A stretch of DNA of 32,596 nt from Betaproteobacteria bacterium TMED22 (lineage in GTDB: Bacteria; Pseudomonadota; Gammaproteobacteria; Burkholderiales; Eutrophovitaceae), in contig NHCB01000006.1 in assembly GCA_002167745.1 (NCBI GenBank), positions 16,806-49,401 on the forward strand, in the 5' to 3' direction. Shown piece after piece: positions 1 to 7,665 of this stretch (positions are counted from its first letter, which is position 1; each line of letters begins with the position of its first letter). The notes below the pieces were generated by a model. That model did not search any database, was not told where the DNA came from, and worked only from the letters and a program-made list of their open reading frames with translations. Made by a program: the position numbers and the translations under genes.

Positions 1-169
1 AAGATTAACGATAACGCCAGCCAATACCGCTTATCCCATAACCGATGCATCAGATATATCTCCAATTACAACTGCTTAATGCTAGTAATCTCATGACAAA
101 GATGACTATATTTCTTAATTTTATAGCAATATATAGTCCTCAGATTTCTCTACTACTTTGTAATAAAAA
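1..169. other. Intergenic left edge, no gene seen
   Basis: This AT-rich stretch lies downstream of the helicase gene, which is read leftward. It contains one imperfect hairpin with 8-base arms (GACTATAT at 104-111 and ATATAGTC at 131-138, loop about 19 bases). There is no T-run of the kind expected of an intrinsic terminator. No start codon with a convincing ribosome binding site was found on either strand. Confidence 0.5.
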
Positions 170-1381
170 TTAAGCGGCTCTCTTTGACGGTGACCACTTC
201 TTTTTTTTGTCACGGCGAAATGGCACAACATCTCCTCGAGGTCTCGCATTCGAAGTACGTTTTCGTGGAGATCGCTTTTGATTACTATTCTTTTTCGCAC
301 CTGGATTTAACAAACGTTCAATTGCATTCCACTTACCTCGATCGCTTGGAGTAATGAAACTAAGGGCTGATCCAGTTGCCCCCGCTCGAGCTGTACGACC
401 AATTCGATGCACATAATCTTCAGCGCACTGTGGCAGATCATAATTAATAACATGCTCAATGTGAGGGATATCTAAACCACGTGCAGCTACGTCCGTAGCC
501 ACAAGAATTCGATACTTTTTATTTCTAAATGATGCGATCACCCGGTCCCGCTTGTTTTGCTTTAAGTCGCCATGAATTGCGTTGGCACTGTGGCCTTCCT
601 TAGCCAATCGTTTTGCCATCTTCTCGGTACCGTGTTTCGTTTTAACAAACACAATGATAGATCCATCTCGCTCATTCAGACTATCTAATAAAGACATATA
701 TTTTGCACCGTCACTAACCCGCATGGTGTCTTGTTTAATATTGGGTGCCGGTGCGGACGATTTACTCACTGTAATTCGAACCGGATCTCGTAAATATTTT
801 TCGGCAATACGCGCGATGTTGGGCGCCACGGTAGCTGAAAACAATAAAGTCTGCCTTTGCGACGCTAGGAAACCCATCACTTTCTCAATCTGAACAGTGA
901 AACCAGCGTCAAGCATACGGTCCGTCTCATCTAAAACCAGAAAGTCTGCATGCTTGAGCTTTAAGATACCTCGATCTAAATGATCGTTGATTCGACCTGG
1001 AGTTCCTACAATAATACGCGGTCGATCTTTTATTTGGCGAATCTGCTTTGACATAGAGTCACCACCAATCAATAAGGCGGTTTTTATGTTTCTTGATTTT
1101 CCCAACATCAGTCGCAACTGACCCAATACCTGTGTCGCAAGCTCCCGTGTGGGCGTCATTACTAACGCAGATCCTTGTGGATTAGCTAACAATCTTGCTA
1201 TTAGCGGTATTCCAAATGCTGCCGTTTTACCTGTTCCCGTTTGCGCTGAACCGAGAATATCCTTACCCTCTAGCGCCGGCGGTATAGCCTCCACTTGAAT
1301 CGGCGTTGGCTGACTGAACTTCATTGCCTGCAGCGTTTCTAGTAATTGATTGGGTAACTCCATATCCTGAAAATTTTTCAT
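170..1381 (-). CDS. rhlE: DEAD-box ATP-dependent RNA helicase, RhlE-like
   Basis: A cytoplasmic RNA helicase that uses ATP to unwind short RNA duplexes, probably in ribosome assembly or mRNA turnover. All the classical motifs are present: the Q motif around residues 23-30, Walker A (AQTGTGKT) near 46-53, PTREL near 77, VGTPGR near 125, motif II at 151-154, SAT at 182-184, and later ATDVAARGLD and HRIGRTARAG. Motif II reads DETD instead of DEAD, a conservative variant that keeps the catalytic Asp and Glu. The last 40 or so residues form a Lys/Arg-rich tail typical of RhlE-type proteins and likely bind RNA. The 403-residue length fits the family. AAGGA lies about 7 bases before the ATG and supports this start. 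The gene is monocistronic as far as can be seen. The family is certain; RhlE rather than another subgroup is likely. Confidence 0.93.
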   Translation of the reverse strand: MKNFQDMELPNQLLETLQAMKFSQPTPIQVEAIPPALEGKDILGSAQTGTGKTAAFGIPLIARLLANPQGSALVMTPTRELATQVLGQLRLMLGKSRNIKTALLIGGDSMSKQIRQIKDRPRIIVGTPGRINDHLDRGILKLKHADFLVLDETDRMLDAGFTVQIEKVMGFLASQRQTLLFSATVAPNIARIAEKYLRDPVRITVSKSSAPAPNIKQDTMRVSDGAKYMSLLDSLNERDGSIIVFVKTKHGTEKMAKRLAKEGHSANAIHGDLKQNKRDRVIASFRNKKYRILVATDVAARGLDIPHIEHVINYDLPQCAEDYVHRIGRTARAGATGSALSFITPSDRGKWNAIERLLNPGAKKNSNQKRSPRKRTSNARPRGDVVPFRRDKKKKWSPSKRAA

Positions 1382-1505
1382 ATTGCTTTCCTTATTGTGG
1401 ACGTGCCTCGTAACGTTTTATCACGCTACCTATTCACGGCCTGATTCATGTATCTGACGTGCGTGCGCTTACCATTGCACTCATTATTCCAAATGCAAGA
1501 TGCGC

Positions 1506-1664
1506 TTAAGATAAGGTCCTCTCGTCCAAAATTTGCCACTGCATGTGTGTGATTTTGCGATATACACCCTGAGGGTGTTGTAAAGGGTGATGCACCGTCT
1601 TAGCAGACGCAACAAACCCACGTTCATCGATGGCATGGCGCCATCGAGCATAAACTACTTCCAT
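1506..1664 (-). CDS. Possible small protein, 52 residues, unknown
   Basis: An ATG-started ORF of 52 codons inside the long gap. The product is basic and rich in histidine (five His between residues 10 and 40, including an HH pair) and has no membrane segment or signal peptide. Upstream there is only a weak purine-rich stretch (GGGAAAGAGAAC), so translation is uncertain. It is not recognisable as any family. It could be chance coding in an intergenic region or a remnant of a longer gene. It is listed because it is the only ORF of any size in the gap. Confidence 0.2.
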   Translation of the reverse strand: MEVVYARWRHAIDERGFVASAKTVHHPLQHPQGVYRKITHMQWQILDERTLS

Positions 1665-1800
1665 ATTTAGTTCTCTTTCCCGCCAACTTCAAATAGAGAG
1701 TCACTATCCGATGACAGCCACACCATGTGGGTCGCCGGTTTACTCTTATTCAAACACTTGAGATCTAGCCATTAGCATGATCTTGGAGGAACCCACAATT

Positions 1801-1818
1801 TTTCGTGGGACCACGAAA
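1801..1818. repeat. Perfect hairpin with a competing 5-bp partner
   Basis: TTTCGTGG at 1801-1808 is followed by GA and then the exact reverse complement CCACGAAA, an 8-bp stem with a 2-base loop as DNA. Just upstream, CCCAC (1792-1796) can pair with GTGGG (1805-1809), so two mutually exclusive stems are possible. There is no T-run on either side, so it is not an obvious terminator. It could equally be a protein-binding palindrome. Function unknown. Confidence 0.4.
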
Positions 1819-2145
1819 TACTTCTTACATTTCGCGGTTTTTGGTCAAGAGCAACAGAAACTCGGTGCCGAACCTTACCATCCTGCTAAATGCACCGCAA
1901 GCGGATAGAGGAATGAACCGGTTCACGGAAGACTAATCTATCGAGCCCAAATAACATAATGGGGGATGAACACCTAATTGGGGGGCAAATGGGGTTCCTA
2001 GAGCGAGTTACAAGTGATGAACGCAATAAAGATACTTGTTGCTTAAATGAGACATGAATGCCTATGCGTGGTATGTAAATATAAGTTTTTACAGCATCTT
2101 ACTCATCCTACTACTGTGCGTTATGTTTTATCGTATCTTCTTATA

Positions 2146-2160
2146 TGTTACAATGTAACA
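2146..2160. promoter_or_regulatory. Putative Zur box upstream of porin
   Basis: TGTTACAATGTAACA is a near-perfect dyad (TGTTAC, AAT, GTAACA). It differs from the core of the gammaproteobacterial Zur consensus (TGTTATAnTATAACA) at two symmetrical positions. It lies 54 bases before the porin ATG, and two similar sites occur at 7610 and 11438. Zur represses its targets when zinc is plentiful, so the porin would be induced by zinc starvation. The match is visible in the sequence; the identity of the regulator is inferred. Confidence 0.7.
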
Positions 2161-2214
2161 AATCGGTTAAAAAACAAACCGACTACCGACAACATAATTG
2201 GGAGACACATTTCG

Positions 2215-3555
2215 ATGACTATTAATACTTTTCGATGCCTCATCGCAATAATGAGCTTAGTGGCTTTTAGCTCAGCTCACGCGCAAGAGGATGTAAGTGA
2301 CCTACGGCAGGCTTTAGACGAACTTAGAAGTGAATACGAGCAAAGGATTTCTGATTTAGAGAAGAAATTAGAAATGGCTGTTCAATCTAAAGAGCATGCT
2401 GGATCTACAGGAACAACTAAATCAGTCGGAGGACGTACGATCAAAGGTAATATATTTAACCCGTCAATTGGTATCATTTTAAATGGTCAGTTTAAAGAAT
2501 TTTCCAAACGAACAGAGCCAGAACTCAAAGGGTTCTCCGTAGGCGAAGAGGCTCATCGAGGTGACGGTGGTATGGCTTTAGACCATACTGAATTAAACTT
2601 CTCGGCTAATGTGGATGACAAGTTCTACGGTAGCTTGACCTATGCCATCGCTGAGCATGAAGGTGTGGTAGAAACCGAGGTTGAAGAGGCTTACATTGAA
2701 ACACTTCCCGGTGCGGGCGCTCCAGCAAAATTTAAATTCGGTAAAGCGCTTTGGGCTATAGGCTATTTGAACGAACAGCATGCGCACGTTGATGATTTCG
2801 TTGGCCGTCCACTTCCATATGAAGTCTATTTCAACGGCGCTTTTAACGACGACGGTATACAGATCAGCAAGATCTTGCCAACGGACGTTTACCAAGAGGT
2901 CGGAGTTGGGTTATTCCGAGGTAACGACTTCCCATTTGGCACGACCGACAAGCAAGGTATTGGTGCAACCTCTTTATACTATCGAATAGGTGGTGACTTG
3001 GGCGTTAACGGCACCTGGAGACTGGGCGCATATAGGCTTGATGGCGAAACTGGAGGCCGTGTAGGAACAGAAGATCTCGTTACATTCATCGGCGATACAG
3101 ATATCACAGCATATGACCTTCGTTACACTTATGCACCGACTGGAAACGAAGCTAGCCAAGAAATTACCTTTACTGCGGAGCACTTTTCACGTTCTGAGGT
3201 CGGAAACTATACCGGCACTGGAGCCGAAGCCTTTGCCCAAACCGACATTAACCAAGACACCAGCGGTTATTATGTTGCAGCGACTTACAAATGGATGCCT
3301 CAAGCACGCGTTGGCGTGAGATACGCTGCTATGACTTCTGACAATATCGTAGGTGGCACTTTAGACGGCACGGTTGTGGATGGAGATGGATTTAATCCAA
3401 CTCAAACAGATATCATGTTCGATTGGACAAATAGTGAATATAGCCGGATCCGACTGCAAGTTGGCTCAGAGGAGGTCACTCGCGGTGAAAATGACGACTC
3501 ATTTATTCTCCAATACATCATGAGTTTTGGTGCTCACAGCGCTCACAAGTACTAA
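2215..3555 (+). CDS. Outer-membrane porin-like protein, probably zinc-regulated
   Basis: A predicted outer-membrane beta-barrel of 446 residues. It has a clear signal peptide (hydrophobic core about residues 8-18, likely cleavage after AHA near 24). A coiled-coil stretch (about 28-55, heptads rich in Leu, Glu and Lys) comes next, as in trimeric porins with an N-terminal coil. The rest has alternating strand-like segments and ends with an aromatic residue after a short His-containing tail (AHSAHKY). There is no TonB box or plug, so it is a porin rather than a TonB-dependent receptor. The reading frame is open back to 2047, but ATG 2215 is preferred because it begins the signal peptide, has GGGAG at 2200-2204, and the Zur-like box lies inside the longer version. 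The passenger is not known; zinc-related uptake is inferred from regulation only. Confidence 0.8.
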   Translation: MTINTFRCLIAIMSLVAFSSAHAQEDVSDLRQALDELRSEYEQRISDLEKKLEMAVQSKEHAGSTGTTKSVGGRTIKGNIFNPSIGIILNGQFKEFSKRTEPELKGFSVGEEAHRGDGGMALDHTELNFSANVDDKFYGSLTYAIAEHEGVVETEVEEAYIETLPGAGAPAKFKFGKALWAIGYLNEQHAHVDDFVGRPLPYEVYFNGAFNDDGIQISKILPTDVYQEVGVGLFRGNDFPFGTTDKQGIGATSLYYRIGGDLGVNGTWRLGAYRLDGETGGRVGTEDLVTFIGDTDITAYDLRYTYAPTGNEASQEITFTAEHFSRSEVGNYTGTGAEAFAQTDINQDTSGYYVAATYKWMPQARVGVRYAAMTSDNIVGGTLDGTVVDGDGFNPTQTDIMFDWTNSEYSRIRLQVGSEEVTRGENDDSFILQYIMSFGAHSAHKY

Positions 3556-3573
3556 AGACATACCTTATGATCG

Positions 3574-3605
3574 AAAAAAAACCGCGGGTCGCCGCGGTTT
3601 TTTTT
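3574..3605. terminator. Intrinsic terminator after porin
   Basis: An eight-A run, the stem ACCGCGG, the loop GTCG, the matching CCGCGGT and an eight-T run lie 19 bases after the porin stop codon. The structure is symmetrical and could work in both directions. Confidence 0.92.
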
Positions 3606-3835
3606 CGTCAGAGCATAACGATTTACATCCAAACAGTAACAGCTAATCTCATAACGGAACGTCATAGGATAGTTCAAGCAATCAATTGGCTACGGTGAAT
3701 CCTATTGAAATCAAAAGCGAGACAATAACCTTGTAATAAACGGATAAGCGTTGCCGGAGAGAAATGGTAAAACGAATAACCACTTAGGTTTTTTCTTTAT
3801 CGAGATCCCGCTATCGGATCAAAGGTTTACGCGAA
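3606..3835. other. Intergenic, convergent region, no gene
   Basis: This stretch lies between the porin terminator and the terminator of the leftward cyclase gene. The short plus-strand ORF beginning at 3751 runs into the cyclase coding region and has no plausible ribosome binding site or family resemblance. Nothing else was found. Confidence 0.6.
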
Positions 3836-3862
3836 ACAAAAAAGGGGAGCTAGCGCTCCCCT
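3836..3862 (-). terminator. Intrinsic terminator after cyclase-family gene
   Basis: Read on the minus strand, AGGGGAGC, a 4-base loop and GCTCCCCT form an 8-bp stem followed by a run of Ts. It lies about 25 bases after the stop codon of the gene ending at 3888. Confidence 0.88.
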
Positions 3863-3887
3863 ATCTGTTGCCAACTAAACTCAGTAC

Positions 3888-4946
3888 CTACCACGTAGCG
3901 ACTGGGCTACCAATTGAGCCTGTAGCACCTACGATTGGCACAGGAGAGTAAGTCCACATGAATTGGTATACACCTGCTTCCACCATCCCATCCAAGCTAA
4001 GGTTCTCTTGAATAGCTACACCATGTCTTGCCAGTAGAAACTGATGCACACAAAAAACACATGCTGGATCTGGGTTAGGTACTGCCTCAACAGCCCAAGT
4101 ATCCGCTCCGACAACGCCGACTTGACACTCCTCTGTGAGCCACCGCGCTACTTCCATGCCAATACCCGGCTCACCAGAATTATAAGTGGCGTTATCAGTG
4201 GCCCAATACTTGGTCCATCCGGTTCGGAAAGCAATCGCGTCCCCGGATTGGCACTGATAATCACTCATCCCTTGACGTTTTAATGCGGTTTTCACATCAG
4301 CCATGGTAATGACATCACCCTTCTCCATAGCTTCTACACCTCTTGCATTAGCAATGTCGATTAAGATTCCTCGAGCGATGATAGGGTTTAGATTCTCTGT
4401 GCCTAATTTTACCAGCCCATACGCACCTTCCATCTCTTGAACGGTTACACCGTTGTAGAAACGCATTTCATTTTTATCGCCATCTGCGCCTACCTGAACC
4501 CCAATGTGACCTAATCCGTCATACTGAGTCCCGACTTGACCAATCTCTGCAGTCAGCATTTCGTCGTACCACATCACTCTGTTTGGACCAAATGGACCTC
4601 CAGTAGGTGAGCCCGGAATCCTTAATGCAAATGTACGTGAACCAAAAAGCGGCATTTTTCCAGAATAAGGCTGACCAATTTTCATCGTCTTGCCTTCTTT
4701 CACTTGGGCAATCGCTCTTTTAACAACCTCAGGTTTTTTATACCAGTTTGTTGAACCCGCCTGATCGTCAGCACCCCAAAGCGGATTTGGCCACCATTTC
4801 TCTCCCAAAGGAGTCTCCATATTGGTACCATTTACCCAAGGTTTTCCAGCGCAAGACTTCCAGTCCTCTACCGTGCACGCGAAAGCGCTACTAGCGGAGA
4901 TTCCAAGCAGCACCGAAACTATCGTAGCTAAATTTCTAATTTTCAT
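3888..4946 (-). CDS. Secreted cyclase-family protein (kynurenine formamidase-like fold)
   Basis: A 352-residue protein of the cyclase family (PF04199), whose members include metal-dependent KynB formamidases. It starts with a Sec signal peptide (cleavage near AFA at residue 23), so it acts in the periplasm. The family metal motif HxGTHxD...H appears as QVGTQYDGLGH (residues 137-147): both histidines that normally bind metal are glutamine, while Asp143 and His147 remain. This Gln form may mark a distinct subfamily with altered metal use. Several Cys residues in the mature part could form disulfides. ATG 4946 is chosen over the upstream ATG at 4985 because it begins the signal peptide and is preceded by GGGAGGAG. 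It lies 52 bases after the Sel1-repeat gene and may share its transcript. The substrate is unknown. Confidence 0.82.
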   Translation of the reverse strand: MKIRNLATIVSVLLGISASSAFACTVEDWKSCAGKPWVNGTNMETPLGEKWWPNPLWGADDQAGSTNWYKKPEVVKRAIAQVKEGKTMKIGQPYSGKMPLFGSRTFALRIPGSPTGGPFGPNRVMWYDEMLTAEIGQVGTQYDGLGHIGVQVGADGDKNEMRFYNGVTVQEMEGAYGLVKLGTENLNPIIARGILIDIANARGVEAMEKGDVITMADVKTALKRQGMSDYQCQSGDAIAFRTGWTKYWATDNATYNSGEPGIGMEVARWLTEECQVGVVGADTWAVEAVPNPDPACVFCVHQFLLARHGVAIQENLSLDGMVEAGVYQFMWTYSPVPIVGATGSIGSPVATW

Positions 4947-4998
4947 CTTACTTACTCCTCCCAAAGTATTGATCTGATCGACCAAGGTTTATCTAGTT

Positions 4999-5496
4999 TT
5001 ACTTATCTTTATCGTAATAAGGCTTGTGATGATTACGAATATACTGCTCCACTTTCAACATCTTACCTTTGAGAAGTGCCAGACTTGTTCTAGCCTCTCG
5101 AAGATCCTGTCGCGCCGCTTGTTGATACAGTTTCTGCGCACGCCTTAAGTTAAGGGGCACTCCCTCACCAAATTCATACATCAGACCCAGTTCGAACTGT
5201 GCTTCCGCATGCCCGGCATCCGCCGCCTCTCTGAACCAAAGAGCTGCCTCACGATTACTCTTTTCTACCTTAGCCCACTCATATCGATATGTCATTCCCA
5301 GCTCATATTGCGCCTGACTATCTCCGTTTAACGCCCGCGTCTCCACGGTTTCAAGGCTTTTATTAGCCCTTTCTTGCGCGTCAAGTTTCTTTTTGTACTC
5401 TAGATAACCCGCGATGTCGGCGGCCTGTGTGGTTTGCACGGCAAAACCAGTAACACAAACTACTAAAGTCACTAGAGTAATAACCAAATTTTTCAT
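4999..5496 (-). CDS. Periplasmic Sel1-like repeat protein
   Basis: A 165-residue protein with a signal peptide (hydrophobic core about residues 4-20, likely cleavage after TQA near 25). It has two to three Sel1-like helical repeats between about 50 and 135, recognisable by the A..G...AQ.ELG..Y pattern seen twice (AQYELGMTY and AQFELGLMY), and a Lys-rich C-terminal helix. Sel1 repeats are protein-interaction scaffolds; no enzymatic motif is present. It lies 157 bases downstream of the FtsX-like permease gene and 52 bases upstream of the cyclase-family gene on the same strand, so it may belong to an extended zinc-region transcript. That is inference from order only. Partner and function are unknown. 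Confidence 0.8.
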   Translation of the reverse strand: MKNLVITLVTLVVCVTGFAVQTTQAADIAGYLEYKKKLDAQERANKSLETVETRALNGDSQAQYELGMTYRYEWAKVEKSNREAALWFREAADAGHAEAQFELGLMYEFGEGVPLNLRRAQKLYQQAARQDLREARTSLALLKGKMLKVEQYIRNHHKPYYDKDK

Positions 5497-5653
5497 GAGT
5501 TAAAGTTCCTTGTTTGTCTCAACCCCGGCCACATGACCCTAAGCGTCAGATCATAGTACTCAGAAAATCTCCAATTTCATAATTTGATAAGGTTAAAATA
5601 CCATAAAATCTATAGATACGTTATCACATCACGTGGGTCCGATATCGCTTAAC

Positions 5654-6898
5654 TCAATCTAAACCTTTCCTGGCTCGTAAATAGCTGACAAAGGATGGCA
5701 ATGCCGCCGCGATAAATGATGCTAAAAATACCATTAGAATCATATGGATACTATTTTCTGTGAAGATACTTACGTTAATATGCAACCCAAACTTTTCAAC
5801 AAGATAATCACGAGAAACTAACAAGGAACCCATGAGAAGAAGCGATCCTAGAATTACACCGAACAACGTAATAAAAAATGCTTCTAATTCGACTAGAAAA
5901 AATAGAAAGCGTGGTGGCGCGCCAATGACACGCAATAAATGAATCTCTTTCTGCCGCTCACGGATCGAGGCCAAGAGCATCGCACTCACGCCAAGGCAGG
6001 CCGCTAAAAACACTAATGCCGAAACTAACAGTAAAGTCTTCTCCAAGATCCCCATCATTTGCCAAAGCTCTGAGAGGGCGACACCAGGCAAAATAGCAAG
6101 TAATGGCTCACCTTTATAGTTATTAATACCTCTTTGAACACGGAAGGTTGCCATCTTCTCTTTAAGGCCTAACATGAAAGCAGTGATACTTTTCGGCTTA
6201 AGATCTATATCATCAAAATTATCGATAGGGGCCGATGAATTAGGAATTCTTACCCCATGCTGCCAATCGATGTGTATCGCCTCAATTCCTGCCAAGCTTA
6301 CGTGTAACGTTTGGTCAACCGGAGTACCAGTGGGTCGTAATATCCCCACGACGTCGAATGGACGGTCCTCATGCAAACTAAAGCTAGTCGCTGCCACACC
6401 ATGGGCGAGTACTAACCGATCCCCTAGTTGATAATTCAACTTTCTAGCGACCTCAGCGCCCAAAACTACATCAAACAAATCTTTAAAAGCCCTGCCATCC
6501 TTAAACTCTAGTAACTGCTTATCGCTGTAGCTGAAATACTTAAAATAGTCTGTTGACGTACCCAGCACACGATAACCCTTGTGTGAATCTCCAAGCGAAA
6601 TGGGTATAGCCCAATCAACTTTACGACTGGACGCAACTTTCTCGTAAGTTTCCCATCGGATATTGTTGGTTGGATTCCCCACTCGGAAGACCGAGTAAAG
6701 CAGTAAGTTGACACTTCCAGTTCTTGCGCCAACGATCAGATCAACTCCGGAAACGGTATTGGAAAAATTCTCTTTAGTCTGATGTCTAATGTGCTCTACG
6801 CCGAGCAAAACAAAAATGCTAACCGACATAGCTAGGAGGGAGACTAATACTGAGCTTTTTCGATCCAACAGACTCTTAATGGCAAGACGAATAAACAT
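5654..6898 (-). CDS. ABC transporter permease, FtsX/LolE-like
   Basis: A 414-residue inner-membrane protein with the MacB/FtsX layout: one membrane segment near residues 17-35, a large periplasmic domain (about 40-275), and three C-terminal membrane segments (about 283-305, 328-352 and 382-404). The cytoplasmic loop with RERQKEIHLLRVIGAP is the typical coupling region that contacts the ATPase. Its ATG follows the stop codon of the ATPase gene with no spacer, so the two form a transporter pair. Such pairs often move lipoproteins, peptides or cell-wall signals rather than metal ions. Homologous FtsX-like and LolD-like genes are, from memory, part of zinc-regulated zrg loci in Vibrio. Control by the Zur-like box at 7610 fits a zinc-starvation role. 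The real cargo is unknown. Confidence 0.88.
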   Translation of the reverse strand: MFIRLAIKSLLDRKSSVLVSLLAMSVSIFVLLGVEHIRHQTKENFSNTVSGVDLIVGARTGSVNLLLYSVFRVGNPTNNIRWETYEKVASSRKVDWAIPISLGDSHKGYRVLGTSTDYFKYFSYSDKQLLEFKDGRAFKDLFDVVLGAEVARKLNYQLGDRLVLAHGVAATSFSLHEDRPFDVVGILRPTGTPVDQTLHVSLAGIEAIHIDWQHGVRIPNSSAPIDNFDDIDLKPKSITAFMLGLKEKMATFRVQRGINNYKGEPLLAILPGVALSELWQMMGILEKTLLLVSALVFLAACLGVSAMLLASIRERQKEIHLLRVIGAPPRFLFFLVELEAFFITLFGVILGSLLLMGSLLVSRDYLVEKFGLHINVSIFTENSIHMILMVFLASFIAAALPSFVSYLRARKGLD

Positions 6899-7576
6899 CT
6901 AGGACTGCTTCCCAACGAGGTTAATCTCATTCAGCGAAACAACGCTATTGAAGTGCGTCGACAACGACATATCGTGGCTTACGAGCAATAAGGTTATTTT
7001 ATGCTCCTTCACGATGCTCATAAGCAAAGACATAAAAATATCTCGGTTGACCTGATCCAGAGACGAAGTCGGTTCGTCCGCGATCAATAGCTGAGGTTTA
7101 TTGATGAGCGCTCGGGCAATCGCTATTCGCTGCTGCTGACCGATACTTAGATTTCTGGCCGGCTCACTCCATTCATCTACCGATATGTTCAAGTCGGCCA
7201 ATAAACTCTTAATTTCCCGCTCAAGCGTTTCACCTCCTTGGCTAGAACCGAACGCGCTAGCGAGTTTAATATTGTCGATAGCGTCGAGATAAGAAATTAA
7301 GTTGAATTGCTGAAATACGAAACCAATATTTTCCGCCCTGAATTTATCTCTATGCCGAACAGACATTTCATTTAATGATTGACCAAACACGCTCACGCTA
7401 CCTGTTGTTTGTATCAAACCACTTAGCACGTTCAGCAAAGTGGATTTACCTCCACCGGAAGGTCCATGTAAAAAAGTCTTTTCACCCTCCGCAACCGACC
7501 AAGAGGAAATATTTAAAACCATTTTCCTGGGTTGACTTGGATAACAATATTGCGCATCTTTTATGGTGATAGTCAT
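6899..7576 (-). CDS. ABC transporter ATPase, LolD/MacB-like
   Basis: A 225-residue ATPase subunit that powers the adjacent FtsX-like permease. Walker A is GPSGGGKST (residues 38-46), the Q-loop reads VFQQFNLI, the signature is LSIGQQQ instead of the common LSGGQQQ, and Walker B with the following D-loop is LLIADEPTSSLD. Length and motifs match the LolD/MacB branch, not the ZnuC branch, so it is probably not the missing ATPase of the ZnuAB pair, although this cannot be excluded. It is the first gene of the operon and is divergent from the DUF3299 gene, with a Zur-like box (7610-7624) in the 89-base gap. Confidence 0.92.
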   Translation of the reverse strand: MTITIKDAQYCYPSQPRKMVLNISSWSVAEGEKTFLHGPSGGGKSTLLNVLSGLIQTTGSVSVFGQSLNEMSVRHRDKFRAENIGFVFQQFNLISYLDAIDNIKLASAFGSSQGGETLEREIKSLLADLNISVDEWSEPARNLSIGQQQRIAIARALINKPQLLIADEPTSSLDQVNRDIFMSLLMSIVKEHKITLLLVSHDMSLSTHFNSVVSLNEINLVGKQS

Positions 7577-7609
7577 GGTAGTCTTATACCCAAGTTTAAG
7601 ATTTCACAG

Positions 7610-7624
7610 TGTTACAATATAACA
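7610..7624. promoter_or_regulatory. Putative Zur box between divergent zinc genes
   Basis: TGTTACAATATAACA matches the Zur core TGTTATAnTATAACA at every specified position but one. It lies in the short gap between the ATPase gene (starting at 7576, leftward) and the DUF3299 gene (starting at 7666, rightward), so a single site could control both directions. This is the best core match of the three sites in the window. Confidence 0.8.
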
Positions 7625-7665
7625 AATTTGTAGCGACATGATGATCCAAAAAAGGGATGATTAAA

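Larger units (their letters stand above)
1382..2145. other. Long gene-poor gap between helicase and porin
   Basis: About 760 bases without a convincing gene. It contains one 52-codon minus-strand ORF (1506-1664, listed separately), a strong hairpin at 1801-1818 (listed separately) and a G-rich patch around 1961-1994 with three runs of four to six Gs. Stop codons interrupt all frames elsewhere. It must carry the helicase promoter at its left end and the porin promoter at its right end. An untranslated RNA is possible, but nothing recognisable was found. Confidence 0.5.

Noticed and set aside
1961-1994. G-quadruplex
   Set aside because: Only three clear G-runs are present, with long uneven loops; not enough for a confident quadruplex call.
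2047-2214. Upstream extension of the porin gene to ATG 2047
   Set aside because: The extension would bury the signal peptide and contain the Zur-like operator; ATG 2215 has a ribosome binding site and starts the signal peptide.
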